Counted from the stretch's first letter, positions 28,945 through 38,314 are shown. The stretch is DNA of 64,000 nt from Pseudomonas kribbensis (GCF_003352185.1 NZ_CP029608.1:1302001-1366000), one strand, 5' to 3'. Notes: generated by a model not told the origin, from the letters alone. Made by a program: numbers and translations.

Positions 28945-29382
28945 ATGAAACGCACTTTGGACAAAGTTGATGAAAAGATTCTAGAAGAACTTACTTGGAA
29001 TTCGCGTTTAGCTCATAACGATATTGCGATGAAAGTTAATCTTTCTAGAAACGCTGTCCGTTTGAGGATCGAACGTTTAGAGCGAGATGGTTATATCAAA
29101 GGCTATACCATTGTAAAAGGATCAGCTTTCTCAGAGCATCCTCCAATACGAGCTTTGGTTTTTGTATATCGCCAAGATCGTATGCGGGGAGCAGAGGTTG
29201 TACGTTTTGTTGCTGGAATTCCAGAAGTTGTCGCTTGTAATGTCATGAGTGGGGATTTGGATATTGTTCTGACTGTTGAGGCGACTTCTTCTGATCGTAT
29301 CAATAAGGTGTGGGCTGATATTGCAAGCTTGCCAGGTGTGATGGATACCGTCACCTCTTTTGTTTTGTCCCATACAAAATAA
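28945..29382 (+). CDS. Lrp/AsnC-family regulator, copy 1
   Basis: A 145-residue protein; start 28945 (MKRTLDKVDEKILEEL...) has GGAGGTGGCG upstream. N-terminal HTH (NSRLAHNDIAMKVNLSRNAVRLRIERLERDG) and C-terminal RAM ligand domain. Clearly paralogous to the regulator at 38315 (shared KVNLSRNAVR.RIER.ERDG, FVYR.DRMRG, VMSG..D). It stands directly before the homoserine-dehydrogenase operon and is its likely activator in response to an amino acid. Confidence 0.9.
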   Translation: MKRTLDKVDEKILEELTWNSRLAHNDIAMKVNLSRNAVRLRIERLERDGYIKGYTIVKGSAFSEHPPIRALVFVYRQDRMRGAEVVRFVAGIPEVVACNVMSGDLDIVLTVEATSSDRINKVWADIASLPGVMDTVTSFVLSHTK

Positions 29383-29510
29383 GCGTCGGGCAAATTGACA
29401 TGGAATACGAGCGTTTTGCCAGTGAAATAAGTCGGTTTGGCATATTTGGTTAAGCAGGGCTGCAGATTACGATTTCCTCCAGTGATTAATAACAAAATGA
29501 GGCCGTTACT

Positions 29511-30560
29511 GTGACTGAATACAAAATTGCTTTGCTGGGTTTCGGTGGTGTGAACCGAGCGCTGGCTCAACTGGTAGCCGAAAAGAATGATGTCTGGGCT
29601 CAAGAGCTTGGCTTTACTCTGAAAATCGTAGGTGTCAGCGACATTTTCCTAGGTTCGGTAATTGGAAAAGAAGGCATTGATCCTAAAGCGCTAGTAGCTG
29701 TCCCGGCTACAAAGGGAGCGTTCTCCTCTTTGGATAACGGTTGTGCTGAACCCGCCAACGAGACTGTCATTCGATTCACAGGGGCAGATATTGTTGCTGA
29801 AGCAACCTTCACAAATCCAGTGGATGGTGAACCTGCCAATACCTTCTGTCGTTGGGCTTTGGAAAAGGGTGTAAGTGTAGTAACGACCAATAAAGGCCCA
29901 GTGGCACTGCATTCCGCTGCGTTAAAGAAGCTGGCTGCTAGCACCGGTGCTGCATTCGAATTTGAAGGAGCCGTGATGAGCGGTACTCCCGTGATTCGCA
30001 TGGCGCAGGAAACCTTGGCTGGTTCGGAAATTACTGGTTTCAAAGGCATCCTTAACGGTACCTCTAACTTTATTTTGAGCAGTATGCAAGCTGGCTTGGA
30101 CTTCGGTAGCGCTTTGGCGAAGGCCCAGGATCTGGGTTATGCCGAAGCAGATCCTACTGCGGACGTAGAAGGGCATGATGTTCGACTCAAGGTCGTGATC
30201 CTTGCTAACGAGCTACTGGGAGCGAAGCTGACTCCTAATGATGTTTGCTGTGAAGGAATCTCGAAGATTACTGCGACCGACGTTGAGAATGCCGCTCGCC
30301 AAGATTCCCGTTGGAAACTCATCGGTAGTGCCCAGCGCAGTGCAAGCGGCACCGTAACTGCTTCGGTTAGCCCGCAGCTTCTGCAGAACTCTGATGCGTT
30401 GGCCGGGGTAAGTGGTGCAACGAATGCTGTCACTTTCGAAACCAATCTTCTTGGCCCTATCACTGTGGTTGGTGCTGGTGCAGGCCGTATTGAAACCGCC
30501 TATGCGCTGCTGTCCGACATTATCAGCATTCACAAGAACAAAACTAAACGGGCGATCTGA
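29511..30560 (+). CDS. Homoserine dehydrogenase (catabolic)
   Basis: A 349-residue enzyme starting at GTG 29511. Rossmann motif [19 protein letters not shown], and the catalytic-domain signature [12 protein letters not shown] with Lys/Asp downstream ([17 protein letters not shown]). There is no ACT domain, unlike the biosynthetic Pseudomonas Hom (about 430 residues), so no threonine feedback. It interconverts homoserine and aspartate 4-semialdehyde. Two bases before the next gene (aldehyde dehydrogenase), it most likely oxidises homoserine released by the gamma-lyase. Confidence 0.9.
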   Translation: MTEYKIALLGFGGVNRALAQLVAEKNDVWAQELGFTLKIVGVSDIFLGSVIGKEGIDPKALVAVPATKGAFSSLDNGCAEPANETVIRFTGADIVAEATFTNPVDGEPANTFCRWALEKGVSVVTTNKGPVALHSAALKKLAASTGAAFEFEGAVMSGTPVIRMAQETLAGSEITGFKGILNGTSNFILSSMQAGLDFGSALAKAQDLGYAEADPTADVEGHDVRLKVVILANELLGAKLTPNDVCCEGISKITATDVENAARQDSRWKLIGSAQRSASGTVTASVSPQLLQNSDALAGVSGATNAVTFETNLLGPITVVGAGAGRIETAYALLSDIISIHKNKTKRAI

Positions 30561-30562
30561 AT

Positions 30563-31978
30563 ATGAATAGTTTGAGTATGGCTCTGTCCACTGATTACGA
30601 AGAGATCGCAGTATTCAACCCGTTTGATGGCTCTGTGATTGGTGTAGTGGCTAAGGTTCCGGCAACCTCTGCCCATCTGGTAATCGAGGCTGCAAAGCAC
30701 GGTGCAGTGATCGCTCGTAACCTTTCTCGTGCTGAACGCTCTCGTATCTTGGAGCAAGCAGCTGCGTTGGTTGAGAAGGACAAGGACGCTTTTGCTCAGA
30801 TGATTTCGGCTGAGTCTGGCAAGACCATCCGCCAAGCGCGCAAAGAAGTTCTCCGCTGCGTAAACACTCTCAAGCTGTCGGCGGAAGAGGCTAAACGGAA
30901 CGCAGGCGAGGTGATTCCATTCGATTCTTATGTTGGCTCCGAATCGCGTCAGGGTTGGTTCACTCGCGAACCTCTGGGCGTCATTTTGGCAATCACTCCG
31001 TATAACGATCCATTGAACCTGGTTGCCCACAAACTGGGCCCGGCAATCGCAGGCGGCAACTCCGTAGTGCTGAAGCCTTCTGAACTTGCTCCATTGTCGG
31101 CATTGAAGTTGGTCGATTGCCTTATTAAGGCTGGCTTGCCTGGAGAAGTTGTTTCAATAGCAACTGGTGACGCTGAGCTGGGTAAAGCTCTGGTTGCTCA
31201 TCGCGCTGTTCGTATGATTTCGTTCACCGGCGGATTCATTACCGGCGAGCAGATTACAAAGACTGCTGGCTTGAAGAAAATGGCCATGGATCTTGGCGGT
31301 AATGCGCCAGTGATCGTCATGGGGGATTGTGAACTTGATTCTACCGTGGAGTCCTGCGTTTCTGGTGCCTACTGGGCTGCTGGTCAGAACTGCATCGGCA
31401 CCCAACGAATTCTGATCGATACAAAAATCTATCAGATTTTCAAGGAAAAATTCATAGAGCAGTCCCGTGCCTTGATTGTTGGGAACCAGGCAAATGAATT
31501 GACTGATGTTGGCCCAATGATCTCGGAGGCAGCTGCAAAGCGAGCTGAAGAGTCTGTGCAGGAAGCAGTAAACAAGGGCGCCAAGGTTCTGCTTGGCAAC
31601 AAGCGGGAAGGCACGCTGTTCTACCCAACAGTACTGGAAGACGTGAGCTTTGAGTGCAAGGTTTGGCAGGAAGAAGTGTTCAGCCCCATCGTGATCCTGC
31701 AAGAGATCAGCACGCTAGAAGAGGCTTTGACGCTCGCGAATGCCCCAGAGTACAGCCTGCATGCTGGCATTTTCACCAGCAACCTGAACACCGCAATGAA
31801 GGCAGCCAAGCTGCTTGAAGCTGGTGGAGTGATGATCAACGACTCGTCTGATTATCGCTTCGATGCCATGCCGTTTGGTGGTTTCAAATACGGCAGCATG
31901 GGGCGTGAAGGCGTGCGTTTTGCTTATGAAGACATGACCCAGCCTAAGGTCATTTGCCTGAACGGGCCATCAGAGTAG
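30563..31978 (+). CDS. NAD(P)-dependent aldehyde dehydrogenase, probably for aspartate semialdehyde
   Basis: A 471-residue ALDH. Asn148 (ITPYNDPL), Lys171 and catalytic Cys277 (AAGQNCIGT) are in place. The general-base glutamate of the LELGG motif is replaced by Asp243 (MDLGGNAP), an unusual substitution. Located two bases after homoserine dehydrogenase, the natural role is oxidation of aspartate semialdehyde to aspartate without phosphate. A decayed C-terminal fragment of a related ALDH sits at 44695-44802. Confidence 0.88.
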   Translation: MNSLSMALSTDYEEIAVFNPFDGSVIGVVAKVPATSAHLVIEAAKHGAVIARNLSRAERSRILEQAAALVEKDKDAFAQMISAESGKTIRQARKEVLRCVNTLKLSAEEAKRNAGEVIPFDSYVGSESRQGWFTREPLGVILAITPYNDPLNLVAHKLGPAIAGGNSVVLKPSELAPLSALKLVDCLIKAGLPGEVVSIATGDAELGKALVAHRAVRMISFTGGFITGEQITKTAGLKKMAMDLGGNAPVIVMGDCELDSTVESCVSGAYWAAGQNCIGTQRILIDTKIYQIFKEKFIEQSRALIVGNQANELTDVGPMISEAAAKRAEESVQEAVNKGAKVLLGNKREGTLFYPTVLEDVSFECKVWQEEVFSPIVILQEISTLEEALTLANAPEYSLHAGIFTSNLNTAMKAAKLLEAGGVMINDSSDYRFDAMPFGGFKYGSMGREGVRFAYEDMTQPKVICLNGPSE

Positions 31979-32012
31979 CTCCCTAAAGTTTCTCTAGAAA
32001 GTTGCTGCTTAA

Positions 32013-32042
32013 AGTAGGGCCTCGATTGATGTAGGCCCTACT
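32013..32042 (+). other. Hairpin between ALDH and permease genes
   Basis: AGTAGGGCCT / AGGCCCTACT, perfect 10-bp stem with 10-base loop, followed by AT-rich sequence without a T run. Probably an intra-operon processing or attenuation structure. Confidence 0.5.
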
Positions 32043-32068
32043 GCAATATAATAATAAGGTGTAAGGGT

Positions 32069-33604
32069 ATGAGTTTTAAAGATAATGAACCTGCACTTGC
32101 CAGTTCGGCGAGCTCGGGTAAGAAAAAGTATGTCGGCGCAGAAGATGTTGGATACAAAAAGACGCTTCGGGCCCGGCAAATTCAAATGATCGCTATCGGT
32201 GGCGCGGTAGGCAGTGGCTTGTTTCTTGGAGCCGGTGCACGACTTTCAGAGGCGGGGCCGTCTCTCGTATTTGCTTTTGCTGTGTGTGGTGTATTTGCAT
32301 GGTTCATTATCCGCGCTCTCGGTGAGCTCGTTCTCCATAGGCCTTCCACAGGGTCTTTCGTGTCTTATGCGCGAGAGTTTTATGGCGAAAAGCTCGCTTA
32401 TGCTGCTGGTTGGATGTATTGGACGAACTGGGTTACTGTTGCCATTGCAGAACTCACAGCAACCGCTCTCTATTTGAATTTTTTTAAAGCATATGTGCCT
32501 TTTCTTGCAGATGTACCCCAGTGGGTATCTGCGCTAGGAGTGTTGGCTGCGATTACTGGAATTAATCTAGTATCTGTAAAGATTTTCGGTGAGCTGGAGT
32601 TTTGGTTCGCTTTCTTCAAAGTGGCAGCCTTAGTTACATTCCTCTGTGTGGGTGTATATATGGTTGTTTTCGGAACGCCTATTGATGGTCATGTTCCTGG
32701 GTTTCAGCTGATCGCCGACCATGGGGGATGGTTCCCGTATGGTGTCATGCCCGCTGTTATCCTAATTCAAGGAGTTGTTTTCGCTTACGGTAGTATTGAA
32801 CTTGTCGGGACAGCTGCGGGGGAAGCCAAGGATGTTGAAAAGGTTATGCCTAAAGCGATTCGAGCAGTTGTGTTCCGTATTGTTGTTTTCTATGTTGGCA
32901 CTATATTGCTGTTGTCTTTGCTTATGCCAAGCTCCTCTTATGTCCCAGGAGTGAGTCCATTAGTGACCTTCTTTGGTGCCATTGGTGTGCAAGGCGCTGA
33001 TGCAATCATGAATATGGTTCTTTTTACGGCAGCTATCTCATCACTTAATGCTGGTATTTACACAACTGGTCGTATTCTTCGTTCGCTTGCAGTAAGTGGT
33101 TCTGCACCGCCTTTTCTTGTAAAAATGAATAGAAGTGGCGTGCCATTTGCTGGAATCATGTTTACCACTGCTGCCTCTCTGGTGGGAGTTGCAATGAATG
33201 CATTCCTTCCAGATCAGGCTTTTGAGATCGCCATGTCGTTGACGGCAATTTTGATGCTGGGTGCATGGGGTGTAATTATTATTTGTCAGCTAAAACTCTA
33301 TAAGCTGTCTCAGAAGGGGCTTGTTGAGCGGCCTAGATTCAGAATGATGTTTGCCCCTTATAGTGGTTATGCGACTTTGGTGTTTTTCGTTCTTGTATTT
33401 GTTCTGATTGCTCTTGATTACCCGGTGGGTACTTACTCTGCTGCATCTATCCCATTCTACTGTGCAATTCTTGTGATCGGATGGTATTTGGTACGTGGTC
33501 GCGTGAATGATATTGCAAGTGGAAAGTTAAAGTTTGATGAGAGGCAGGAGTTGGTTTCTACCGATGATGCTGAGGCATGTCATGGCTTGGGTTTTAAGCC
33601 CTAA
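32069..33604 (+). CDS. APC-superfamily amino-acid permease
   Basis: A 511-residue, 12-helix transporter with the AAT signature (RQIQMIAIGGAVGSGLFLGAG ... GPSLVFAF ... ALGELV). Resembles AnsP/GABA-permease-type proton symporters. N-terminal tail of about 35 hydrophilic residues. Third gene of the operon; likely imports the amino acid degraded by the neighbours, or homoserine. Confidence 0.9.
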   Translation: MSFKDNEPALASSASSGKKKYVGAEDVGYKKTLRARQIQMIAIGGAVGSGLFLGAGARLSEAGPSLVFAFAVCGVFAWFIIRALGELVLHRPSTGSFVSYAREFYGEKLAYAAGWMYWTNWVTVAIAELTATALYLNFFKAYVPFLADVPQWVSALGVLAAITGINLVSVKIFGELEFWFAFFKVAALVTFLCVGVYMVVFGTPIDGHVPGFQLIADHGGWFPYGVMPAVILIQGVVFAYGSIELVGTAAGEAKDVEKVMPKAIRAVVFRIVVFYVGTILLLSLLMPSSSYVPGVSPLVTFFGAIGVQGADAIMNMVLFTAAISSLNAGIYTTGRILRSLAVSGSAPPFLVKMNRSGVPFAGIMFTTAASLVGVAMNAFLPDQAFEIAMSLTAILMLGAWGVIIICQLKLYKLSQKGLVERPRFRMMFAPYSGYATLVFFVLVFVLIALDYPVGTYSAASIPFYCAILVIGWYLVRGRVNDIASGKLKFDERQELVSTDDAEACHGLGFKP

Positions 33605-33636
33605 TTAAAAAGTTCAATAAGCGAGAGGGTATTAAG

Positions 33637-34842
33637 ATGCGTCCAGATAAAGAAAACCTGGCAACATTGGGGGTTAGTAGTCAAGCTGTTCATGGCGGTA
33701 ACGTCATGGATGTCACCACCGGAGCTGTACGTACTCCGTTGGTGATGGCGAACTCTTATCGTCTTCCAGATGATCCGGAGGACATGGACTGGTCGAGCCC
33801 AGATGGTTTGGTATACACCCGAAATGCCGGTCACAACCAGGTTTGCCTTGAGAGGAAGCTAGCGGCTATTGAGGGGGGCGAGGCTGCCGCAGCGTTCGCG
33901 ACAGGTGTGGCTGCATTGCACTCTGTGTTCTTCACGTTCCTGAAAAGTGGTGATCACATTGTTGTTGGGGATGTGACTTACGAAGCAGTGTGGCGCTTGT
34001 TCGCCGAGTTGCTGCCTGAGCGTTATGGCATTCAAGCCAGCTTTGTGAATATGGGGGATTTGGAGGCGGTGCGTAAGGCAATAAAGCCGAACACCAAGCT
34101 GATTCACACCGAGTCGATCGGAAATCCTACTACGAAGGTCGCTGATATCGAAGGCCTGGCAGGCATTGCTAAAGAGCATGGCATCCTCCTGTCGGTTGAC
34201 GCCACGTTCACTCCGCCGCCGTTCTTCCATGCATTGAGTAAGGGCGCTGACCTCGTAGTTCACTCTCTGACCAAGTACATCAATGGCCATGGTGATGCCA
34301 TGGGCGGCATTGTGATCGGCAGCAAAGAGCTGATTGGTAGAATTAAGCATGACGCCCTGGTTGACTTGGGGGCTGTTATTTCGCCGTTCAATGCCTGGCT
34401 GATCATGCGAGGCTCGGTGACGCTTCCTCTGCGAATCCGCCAGCATCTCGCTACGGCTGAGAAGGTGGCTACTTACCTTGATTCTGATGATCGGATCGCT
34501 TACGTCTACTACCCGGGCCTCCCGTCGCACCCTCAGCATGAACTGGCCAGACGCCAATTTGAAGGCAAGGGGTTTGGCGCTGTGATGGCATTTGCTATCA
34601 AAGGTTGTTCAGACGTCCAGAACCGCTTCGTTGCAAAACTTAAGGTCATCACTTCAGCCGTCTCGATTGGTCATGACGAGTCTCTCATTGTCCACGTAGG
34701 GCCTGAGGCGCGAGGAGGCTCCGAGCATTATCCGAAAGAATTTCTCGAATATGGCCATCTGCGTCTGTCGATTGGTCTTGAGGATGCTGATGATTTGATC
34801 AAAGACATCTCGGCAGCCTTGGACGAAACCTTCCGCAAATGA
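33637..34842 (+). CDS. Cys/Met-metabolism PLP gamma-lyase, candidate canavanine gamma-lyase
   Basis: A 401-residue fold-type I PLP enzyme of the cystathionine gamma-lyase family. Schiff-base Lys213 (SLTKYINGHGD), Asp188 (SVDAT) and the phosphate-binding YTRNAGHN (60-67) in place of the usual YSR..NPT. ATG 33637 with AGAGG. The operon context (homoserine dehydrogenase, ALDH) plus the divergent CtdA-like editing protein and guanidine-responsive exporter point to canavanine gamma-lyase, which releases homoserine and hydroxyguanidine. Alternatives are methionine gamma-lyase or cystathionine synthase; family certain, substrate inferred. Confidence 0.85.
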   Translation: MRPDKENLATLGVSSQAVHGGNVMDVTTGAVRTPLVMANSYRLPDDPEDMDWSSPDGLVYTRNAGHNQVCLERKLAAIEGGEAAAAFATGVAALHSVFFTFLKSGDHIVVGDVTYEAVWRLFAELLPERYGIQASFVNMGDLEAVRKAIKPNTKLIHTESIGNPTTKVADIEGLAGIAKEHGILLSVDATFTPPPFFHALSKGADLVVHSLTKYINGHGDAMGGIVIGSKELIGRIKHDALVDLGAVISPFNAWLIMRGSVTLPLRIRQHLATAEKVATYLDSDDRIAYVYYPGLPSHPQHELARRQFEGKGFGAVMAFAIKGCSDVQNRFVAKLKVITSAVSIGHDESLIVHVGPEARGGSEHYPKEFLEYGHLRLSIGLEDADDLIKDISAALDETFRK

Positions 34843-34904
34843 GTCGTATCCAGGAGAGTTCATGCGCTCTCCCAGATAGCTATTCTTCGTAGGTAACCCT
34901 CTTT

Positions 34905-34932
34905 GCCTCCCCGTACCAGGAGGCTTTTTTTT
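34905..34932 (+). terminator. Terminator of the homoserine/gamma-lyase operon
   Basis: GCCTCC / GGAGGC stem with an 8-base loop and a run of eight T residues, 63 bases after the gamma-lyase stop. Confidence 0.9.
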
Positions 34933-34947
34933 ACCTTAGAAAAACCG

Positions 34948-35550
34948 TCACTGATGCAGTTCTGCAACTGTCATGCTGAAAATTAGATTACTTTTCGCAC
35001 CGTTGACATATTGATGGGGCACATCTGTTTTTGCGATTGCTGAGGATCCCTCGTTGATAATGAGCTCAACACCATCAATTATTAACTTCAAGGTGCCTTT
35101 TTCAACGTGAAACAGTTCGAATGTGCCAGTCGGATGGCTACTTGACTCGAAAAACTCTCCGGGCTTCATTTCCCACTTCCAAAGCTCAATCATATTGGGC
35201 CCGGCGGTACCCGCTAGTAAACGAGCCGTCCCGCCTTTGGGGCCGTTCCACAATGTTGGAATTTCCTGCGCTTCAATGAGCCGGGCAGCGGGGGTGCTTG
35301 CCACATTGACGACGTCGGCTACCGACAGTCCCAGTGCTGCAGAGACTTTACAGAGGATGGCGATGCTGGGGTTGGCATTGCAGTTTTCGATTTCAACTAC
35401 CATTCCCTTGCTCACCCCAGAGCGACGTGCCAATTCGTCAAGTGAGATTTTTTGCTGCTTGCGCGCCTCTCTGAGCCGCTTTGCAACGGCTTCGCTCACC
35501 TGCTGAACATGTATGCTTGGGTCGGTCGATATATTGACTTTTCTGGTCAT
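34948..35550 (-). CDS. XRE-cupin transcriptional regulator
   Basis: A 200-residue protein: HTH_3 at about 20-75 (RLREARKQQKISLDELARRSGVSKGMVVEIE) and a C-terminal cupin (about 110-190). Such regulators bind small amino-acid or polyamine-type ligands. It diverges from the ctdA-like gene 46 bases away and operator copy C overlaps its own first codons, so it is the leading candidate for the protein that binds the 25-bp element. Confidence 0.88.
   Translation of the reverse strand: MTRKVNISTDPSIHVQQVSEAVAKRLREARKQQKISLDELARRSGVSKGMVVEIENCNANPSIAILCKVSAALGLSVADVVNVASTPAARLIEAQEIPTLWNGPKGGTARLLAGTAGPNMIELWKWEMKPGEFFESSSHPTGTFELFHVEKGTLKLIIDGVELIINEGSSAIAKTDVPHQYVNGAKSNLIFSMTVAELHQ
35524..35548. 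promoter_or_regulatory. Three-half-site operator, copy C
   Basis: Minus strand: GACC, 5 nt, AGTC, AATATATC, GACC. It spans codons 1-9 of the XRE-cupin gene and, on the plus strand, supplies the TTGACT -35 box of the ctdA promoter. Confidence 0.75.
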
Positions 35551-35563
35551 TGGTCAGTAAAAT
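35534..35563 (+). promoter_or_regulatory. Predicted sigma-70 promoter of ctdA
   Basis: TTGACT (35534-35539), 18-bp spacer, TAAAAT (35558-35563), 33 bases before the ATG. The -35 box lies within operator C; an extra TTGGTCA repeat lies in the spacer. Confidence 0.65.
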
Positions 35564-35596
35564 GCTCTAAATTGGTCAATTTGAGGAGATTCTCTG

Positions 35597-36283
35597 ATGC
35601 TTTCTGTACATCCGTCAATTGACCCTAGGGTTGCCGAGCTTGCTCCTGGTTTTAGAGCAGTCAGTGTTGTGGTTGAAGCCGCTCCGATCGTCAATCCTGG
35701 TGTAGCAGCCCGAGCAATGGAACGCGCGTACAAAGTGGTTGAGACTGGTAACTCGAATTGGAGTGATGCTCACCTTGCAGCTTGGGCTGATGCATTCCGA
35801 AAATTCGGTGCTAAACCTCAGCGCACTCCTTGTTCCGCAGAAGCTCTGCTGAAACGAGTGAAGAAGGACGGAGCGCTTCCTGTGATTGATCCGATAGTCG
35901 ACCTTTACAATGCGATCAGCATTCAATATGCGATCCCAGTAGGGGGTGAGAATTTTTCCGCTTATGTCGGCATGCCCCGGTTGACGATTGCTGATGGGAG
36001 TGAAGAGTTCGACACCATGAAAGGTGGTGAGCCTGCGAATGAGTCGCCAGATGCTGGTGAGGTCATTTGGCGAGATGATCGGGGCGCTACATGCCGTCGC
36101 TGGAACTGGCGCCAAGGCGTTCGAACCCGCTTGGATGCTGAGGCCAAGCAGATGTGGTTCATACTTGAAAGTCTGCCAGAGATGCCGATTGAGGCATTGA
36201 ATGCAGCTGCAGATGATCTTGTTGCGGGCTTATCGGAAATGATGCCTGGTGCTGTTATTACCACCGAGTTAGTTGAAGCTTGA
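35597..36283 (+). CDS. ctdA: B3/4-domain protein, CtdA-like canavanyl-tRNA(Arg) deacylase
   Basis: A 228-residue stand-alone B3/4 domain (the editing fold of PheRS beta). Characteristic segments are DLYNAISIQYAIPVGGEN (about 103-120), DAGEVIWRDD (about 151-160) and CRRWNWRQGVRT (about 165-176). Related proteins deacylate canavanine mischarged onto tRNA(Arg), preventing its incorporation into protein; the gamma-lyase and guanidine exporter next door support this over other editing roles. GAGGAG ribosome site nine bases upstream. Transcribed with the riboswitch-controlled exporter that follows. Confidence 0.85.
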   Translation: MLSVHPSIDPRVAELAPGFRAVSVVVEAAPIVNPGVAARAMERAYKVVETGNSNWSDAHLAAWADAFRKFGAKPQRTPCSAEALLKRVKKDGALPVIDPIVDLYNAISIQYAIPVGGENFSAYVGMPRLTIADGSEEFDTMKGGEPANESPDAGEVIWRDDRGATCRRWNWRQGVRTRLDAEAKQMWFILESLPEMPIEALNAAADDLVAGLSEMMPGAVITTELVEA

Positions 36284-36308
36284 TTTATTTTCTAGGTTTA
36301 TTTTGCCC

Positions 36309-36374
36309 AGGGGACGACCCCGTTTAATTGGGTCAATCGTGCCGGGACGACCCGGCTTCTATAGGGAGCCGTCG
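36309..36374 (+). ncRNA. Guanidine-II (mini-ykkC) riboswitch
   Basis: Two short hairpins with ACGA tetraloops: GGGG-ACGA-CCCC (36310-36321) and GCCGGG-ACGA-CCCGGC (36341-36356), joined by a 19-base linker and followed by GGGAG and the ATG at 36375. Tandem ACGR-loop hairpins directly before a Gdx-type gene are the defining arrangement of guanidine-II riboswitches, which raise translation when guanidinium is bound. Confidence 0.93.
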
Positions 36375-36695
36375 ATGGCTTGGTTTTGTTTGATCATCGC
36401 AGGAATTCTGGAGATTGTTTGGGCCTTCTCTATGAAACAGTCTGAGGGATTTACAAAAATTGGAGCCTCAGTTGTAACTATTGCTACAGTTATTGCCAGT
36501 TTCATCTTGCTATCATATTCAATGAAAAGCTTGCCGTTGGGCACCGCGTACACCATTTGGACGGGAATTGGTGCAGTTGGAGCGTTTGCGGTTGGGATCG
36601 TATTTCTGGGTGAGCCCGCCGGAATGCTTAGGGTTCTTGCTGCAATCATGATTATCGGTGGCCTACTTCTGATGAAATTTTCATCGGTGGCATGA
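36375..36695 (+). CDS. gdx: SMR guanidinium exporter (Gdx/SugE type)
   Basis: A 106-residue, four-helix small multidrug resistance protein starting at ATG 36375. Glu13 (ILEIVWAF) is the conserved coupling/substrate glutamate, and PLGTAYTIWTGIGAVG is the Gdx signature. Gdx antiporters export guanidinium in exchange for protons. The guanidine-II riboswitch confirms the assignment. In this locus it may clear guanidine or a hydroxyguanidine derivative left by canavanine cleavage. Confidence 0.93.
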   Translation: MAWFCLIIAGILEIVWAFSMKQSEGFTKIGASVVTIATVIASFILLSYSMKSLPLGTAYTIWTGIGAVGAFAVGIVFLGEPAGMLRVLAAIMIIGGLLLMKFSSVA

Positions 36696-36715
36696 ATTAA
36701 TTGAAGTATAAAAAA

Positions 36716-36739
36716 GGCCGCTTTTGAGCGGCCTTTTTT
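36716..36739 (+). terminator. Terminator after gdx
   Basis: GGCCGC-TTTTGA-GCGGCC followed by six T residues. Confidence 0.9.
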
Positions 36740-36780
36740 AATGGTAATAGAGAGGCTCTCAGCCGCCGAAGAGTTCGTCG

Positions 36781-36795
36781 CGAGCAAATTGCTCG
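36781..36795. promoter_or_regulatory. Palindrome upstream of the threonine-synthase-like gene
   Basis: CGAGCAA-A-TTGCTCG (7-bp arms) lies 140 bases before the gene at 36935; GAGCA half-sites recur at about 36801 and 36885. Candidate Lrp-type or other operator. Confidence 0.4.
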
Positions 36796-36934
36796 TTTTA
36801 GAGCATATTGGCCATAAAATAATGCGTTTTGTCCTGTTTAAATGCTAATGCTCCGCGCATAAAGTGCTTATAGGGCTGCTGAGCATAGTGTTCGAGTAGC
36901 GCAGGATGTTCGATTATTTTAATTTGGAGTGATT

Positions 36935-38305
36935 ATGGACTACGTAAGCACTCGTGGTTCTATACAACCTGCCAATTTTCGCAGTGTTGTATTGTCAGGC
37001 TTGGCGTCTGATGGCGGGCTATATGTCCCGAATAGCCTGCCTCACTTTGATAGTGAAGACATCGCAAATTGGTCGTGGCTTCCTTTTGATGAACTTGCTT
37101 TGCGTGTGATCTCGCCATTCGTTGGAGGCGAAATTGAGAGTGCTGTTCTGAAAAGTATGCTGAAAGATTGCTATCAGCGCTTTGATCATCGAGCCGTAGC
37201 CCCGCTGCAGCAGATCGGCCCCAATGAGTGGGTTCTGCAGCTGCACCATGGGCCTACACAGGCTTCCAAGGATTTCGCTGCGCAGCTTCAATCCAGGCTC
37301 GTGGCTCACTTTCTTACTCTACCTGATCGGGCCATCGTCATTGGGGCGACCAATGGGGATACTGGGCTTGCAGCCGTTGAGGCCTTTAAGGATGTGGCTA
37401 ATGTCGAGGTGGTCGCTCTCTATCCTCGGGATGGAGTGCCTGCCGATCGCCTGGCGGGGCTCAAGGCGTCTAGTTCAGGCCATGTCCGGTTGATTGAGGT
37501 TGACGGCAGCTTCGACGACTGCCAAACACTTGTTTCAAGAGTGCTTAGAGCTTGGCCATTAGATGACGTTATTCCTATCAGTTTCAACTCGACGAATTGG
37601 GTTGGAGTTTTAGCGCAGATTGTCTTCTTCTTCCATAGTGCATTGCAGTTGGGAGGAGGAATACGCCCGGTTGGTTTCAGTATTCCAGGGGCGAGCTTTG
37701 CTGAGATCTACGCCTGCTTTATTGCTCAAAAAATGGGTCTGGCGATAAATCAGGTCATCGTGTCAACGAACACCAATGATGCCCTTCATCGCTTTATCAA
37801 CCAGAATAGCTATTCGACTCGTGAGGTGAGCCATTCTCTGTCACCTTCAATGGATTTTTCGCTTTTTTCCAACCTGGAAAGATTCATTTGGGAGCTATAC
37901 GACCGTGATGGCAGGACTGTGCAACACCTCATGGCCAATTTCGAAGACTCGGGTAAGCTGAGCATCGGGAACAAGCAGTGGTTGCAGGCTCGGATGCTGT
38001 TTGACTCCTATGCAGTAGCCGACGACCAAGTGAGGGAGGAGTTGCTCACTATTTTCAAAGAGGCTGGCACAGCGGTGGATCCTCAGACTGCTACCGGAGC
38101 TCTAGCGGCGCGACTCCATCGGCGCAGCATTGCAAGCCCCATGGTGACCCTCGCTCAACTTGCTCCCAGCAAGTCTTCTCAGCTTTTGGCTGAGCTGGGG
38201 GTGTGGAATGGGGACGTGGCGGCTACGCCAACCTTATCTGTCGATCATGTTGTGCTGAGTGAGGGAGATATCGATGGTCTTACCCATTTCCTTCAAGGCG
38301 TATAG
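36935..38305 (+). CDS. Threonine-synthase-like PLP protein with altered active site
   Basis: A 456-residue protein aligned end to end with Pseudomonas ThrC. Lys112 is retained but in ASKD instead of AFKD; GATSGDTG is GATNGDTG; the phosphate-binding GNFGD loop is ASFAE (253-257); NSINWAR is NSTNWVG. These changes hit PLP and phosphate binding, so it is unlikely to be an ordinary threonine synthase. It might act on a homoserine-like or canavanine-derived compound without phosphate, or be a non-catalytic paralogue. It is followed ten bases later by an Lrp regulator. Confidence 0.8.
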   Translation: MDYVSTRGSIQPANFRSVVLSGLASDGGLYVPNSLPHFDSEDIANWSWLPFDELALRVISPFVGGEIESAVLKSMLKDCYQRFDHRAVAPLQQIGPNEWVLQLHHGPTQASKDFAAQLQSRLVAHFLTLPDRAIVIGATNGDTGLAAVEAFKDVANVEVVALYPRDGVPADRLAGLKASSSGHVRLIEVDGSFDDCQTLVSRVLRAWPLDDVIPISFNSTNWVGVLAQIVFFFHSALQLGGGIRPVGFSIPGASFAEIYACFIAQKMGLAINQVIVSTNTNDALHRFINQNSYSTREVSHSLSPSMDFSLFSNLERFIWELYDRDGRTVQHLMANFEDSGKLSIGNKQWLQARMLFDSYAVADDQVREELLTIFKEAGTAVDPQTATGALAARLHRRSIASPMVTLAQLAPSKSSQLLAELGVWNGDVAATPTLSVDHVVLSEGDIDGLTHFLQGV

Positions 38306-38314
38306 GAAGCTTGT

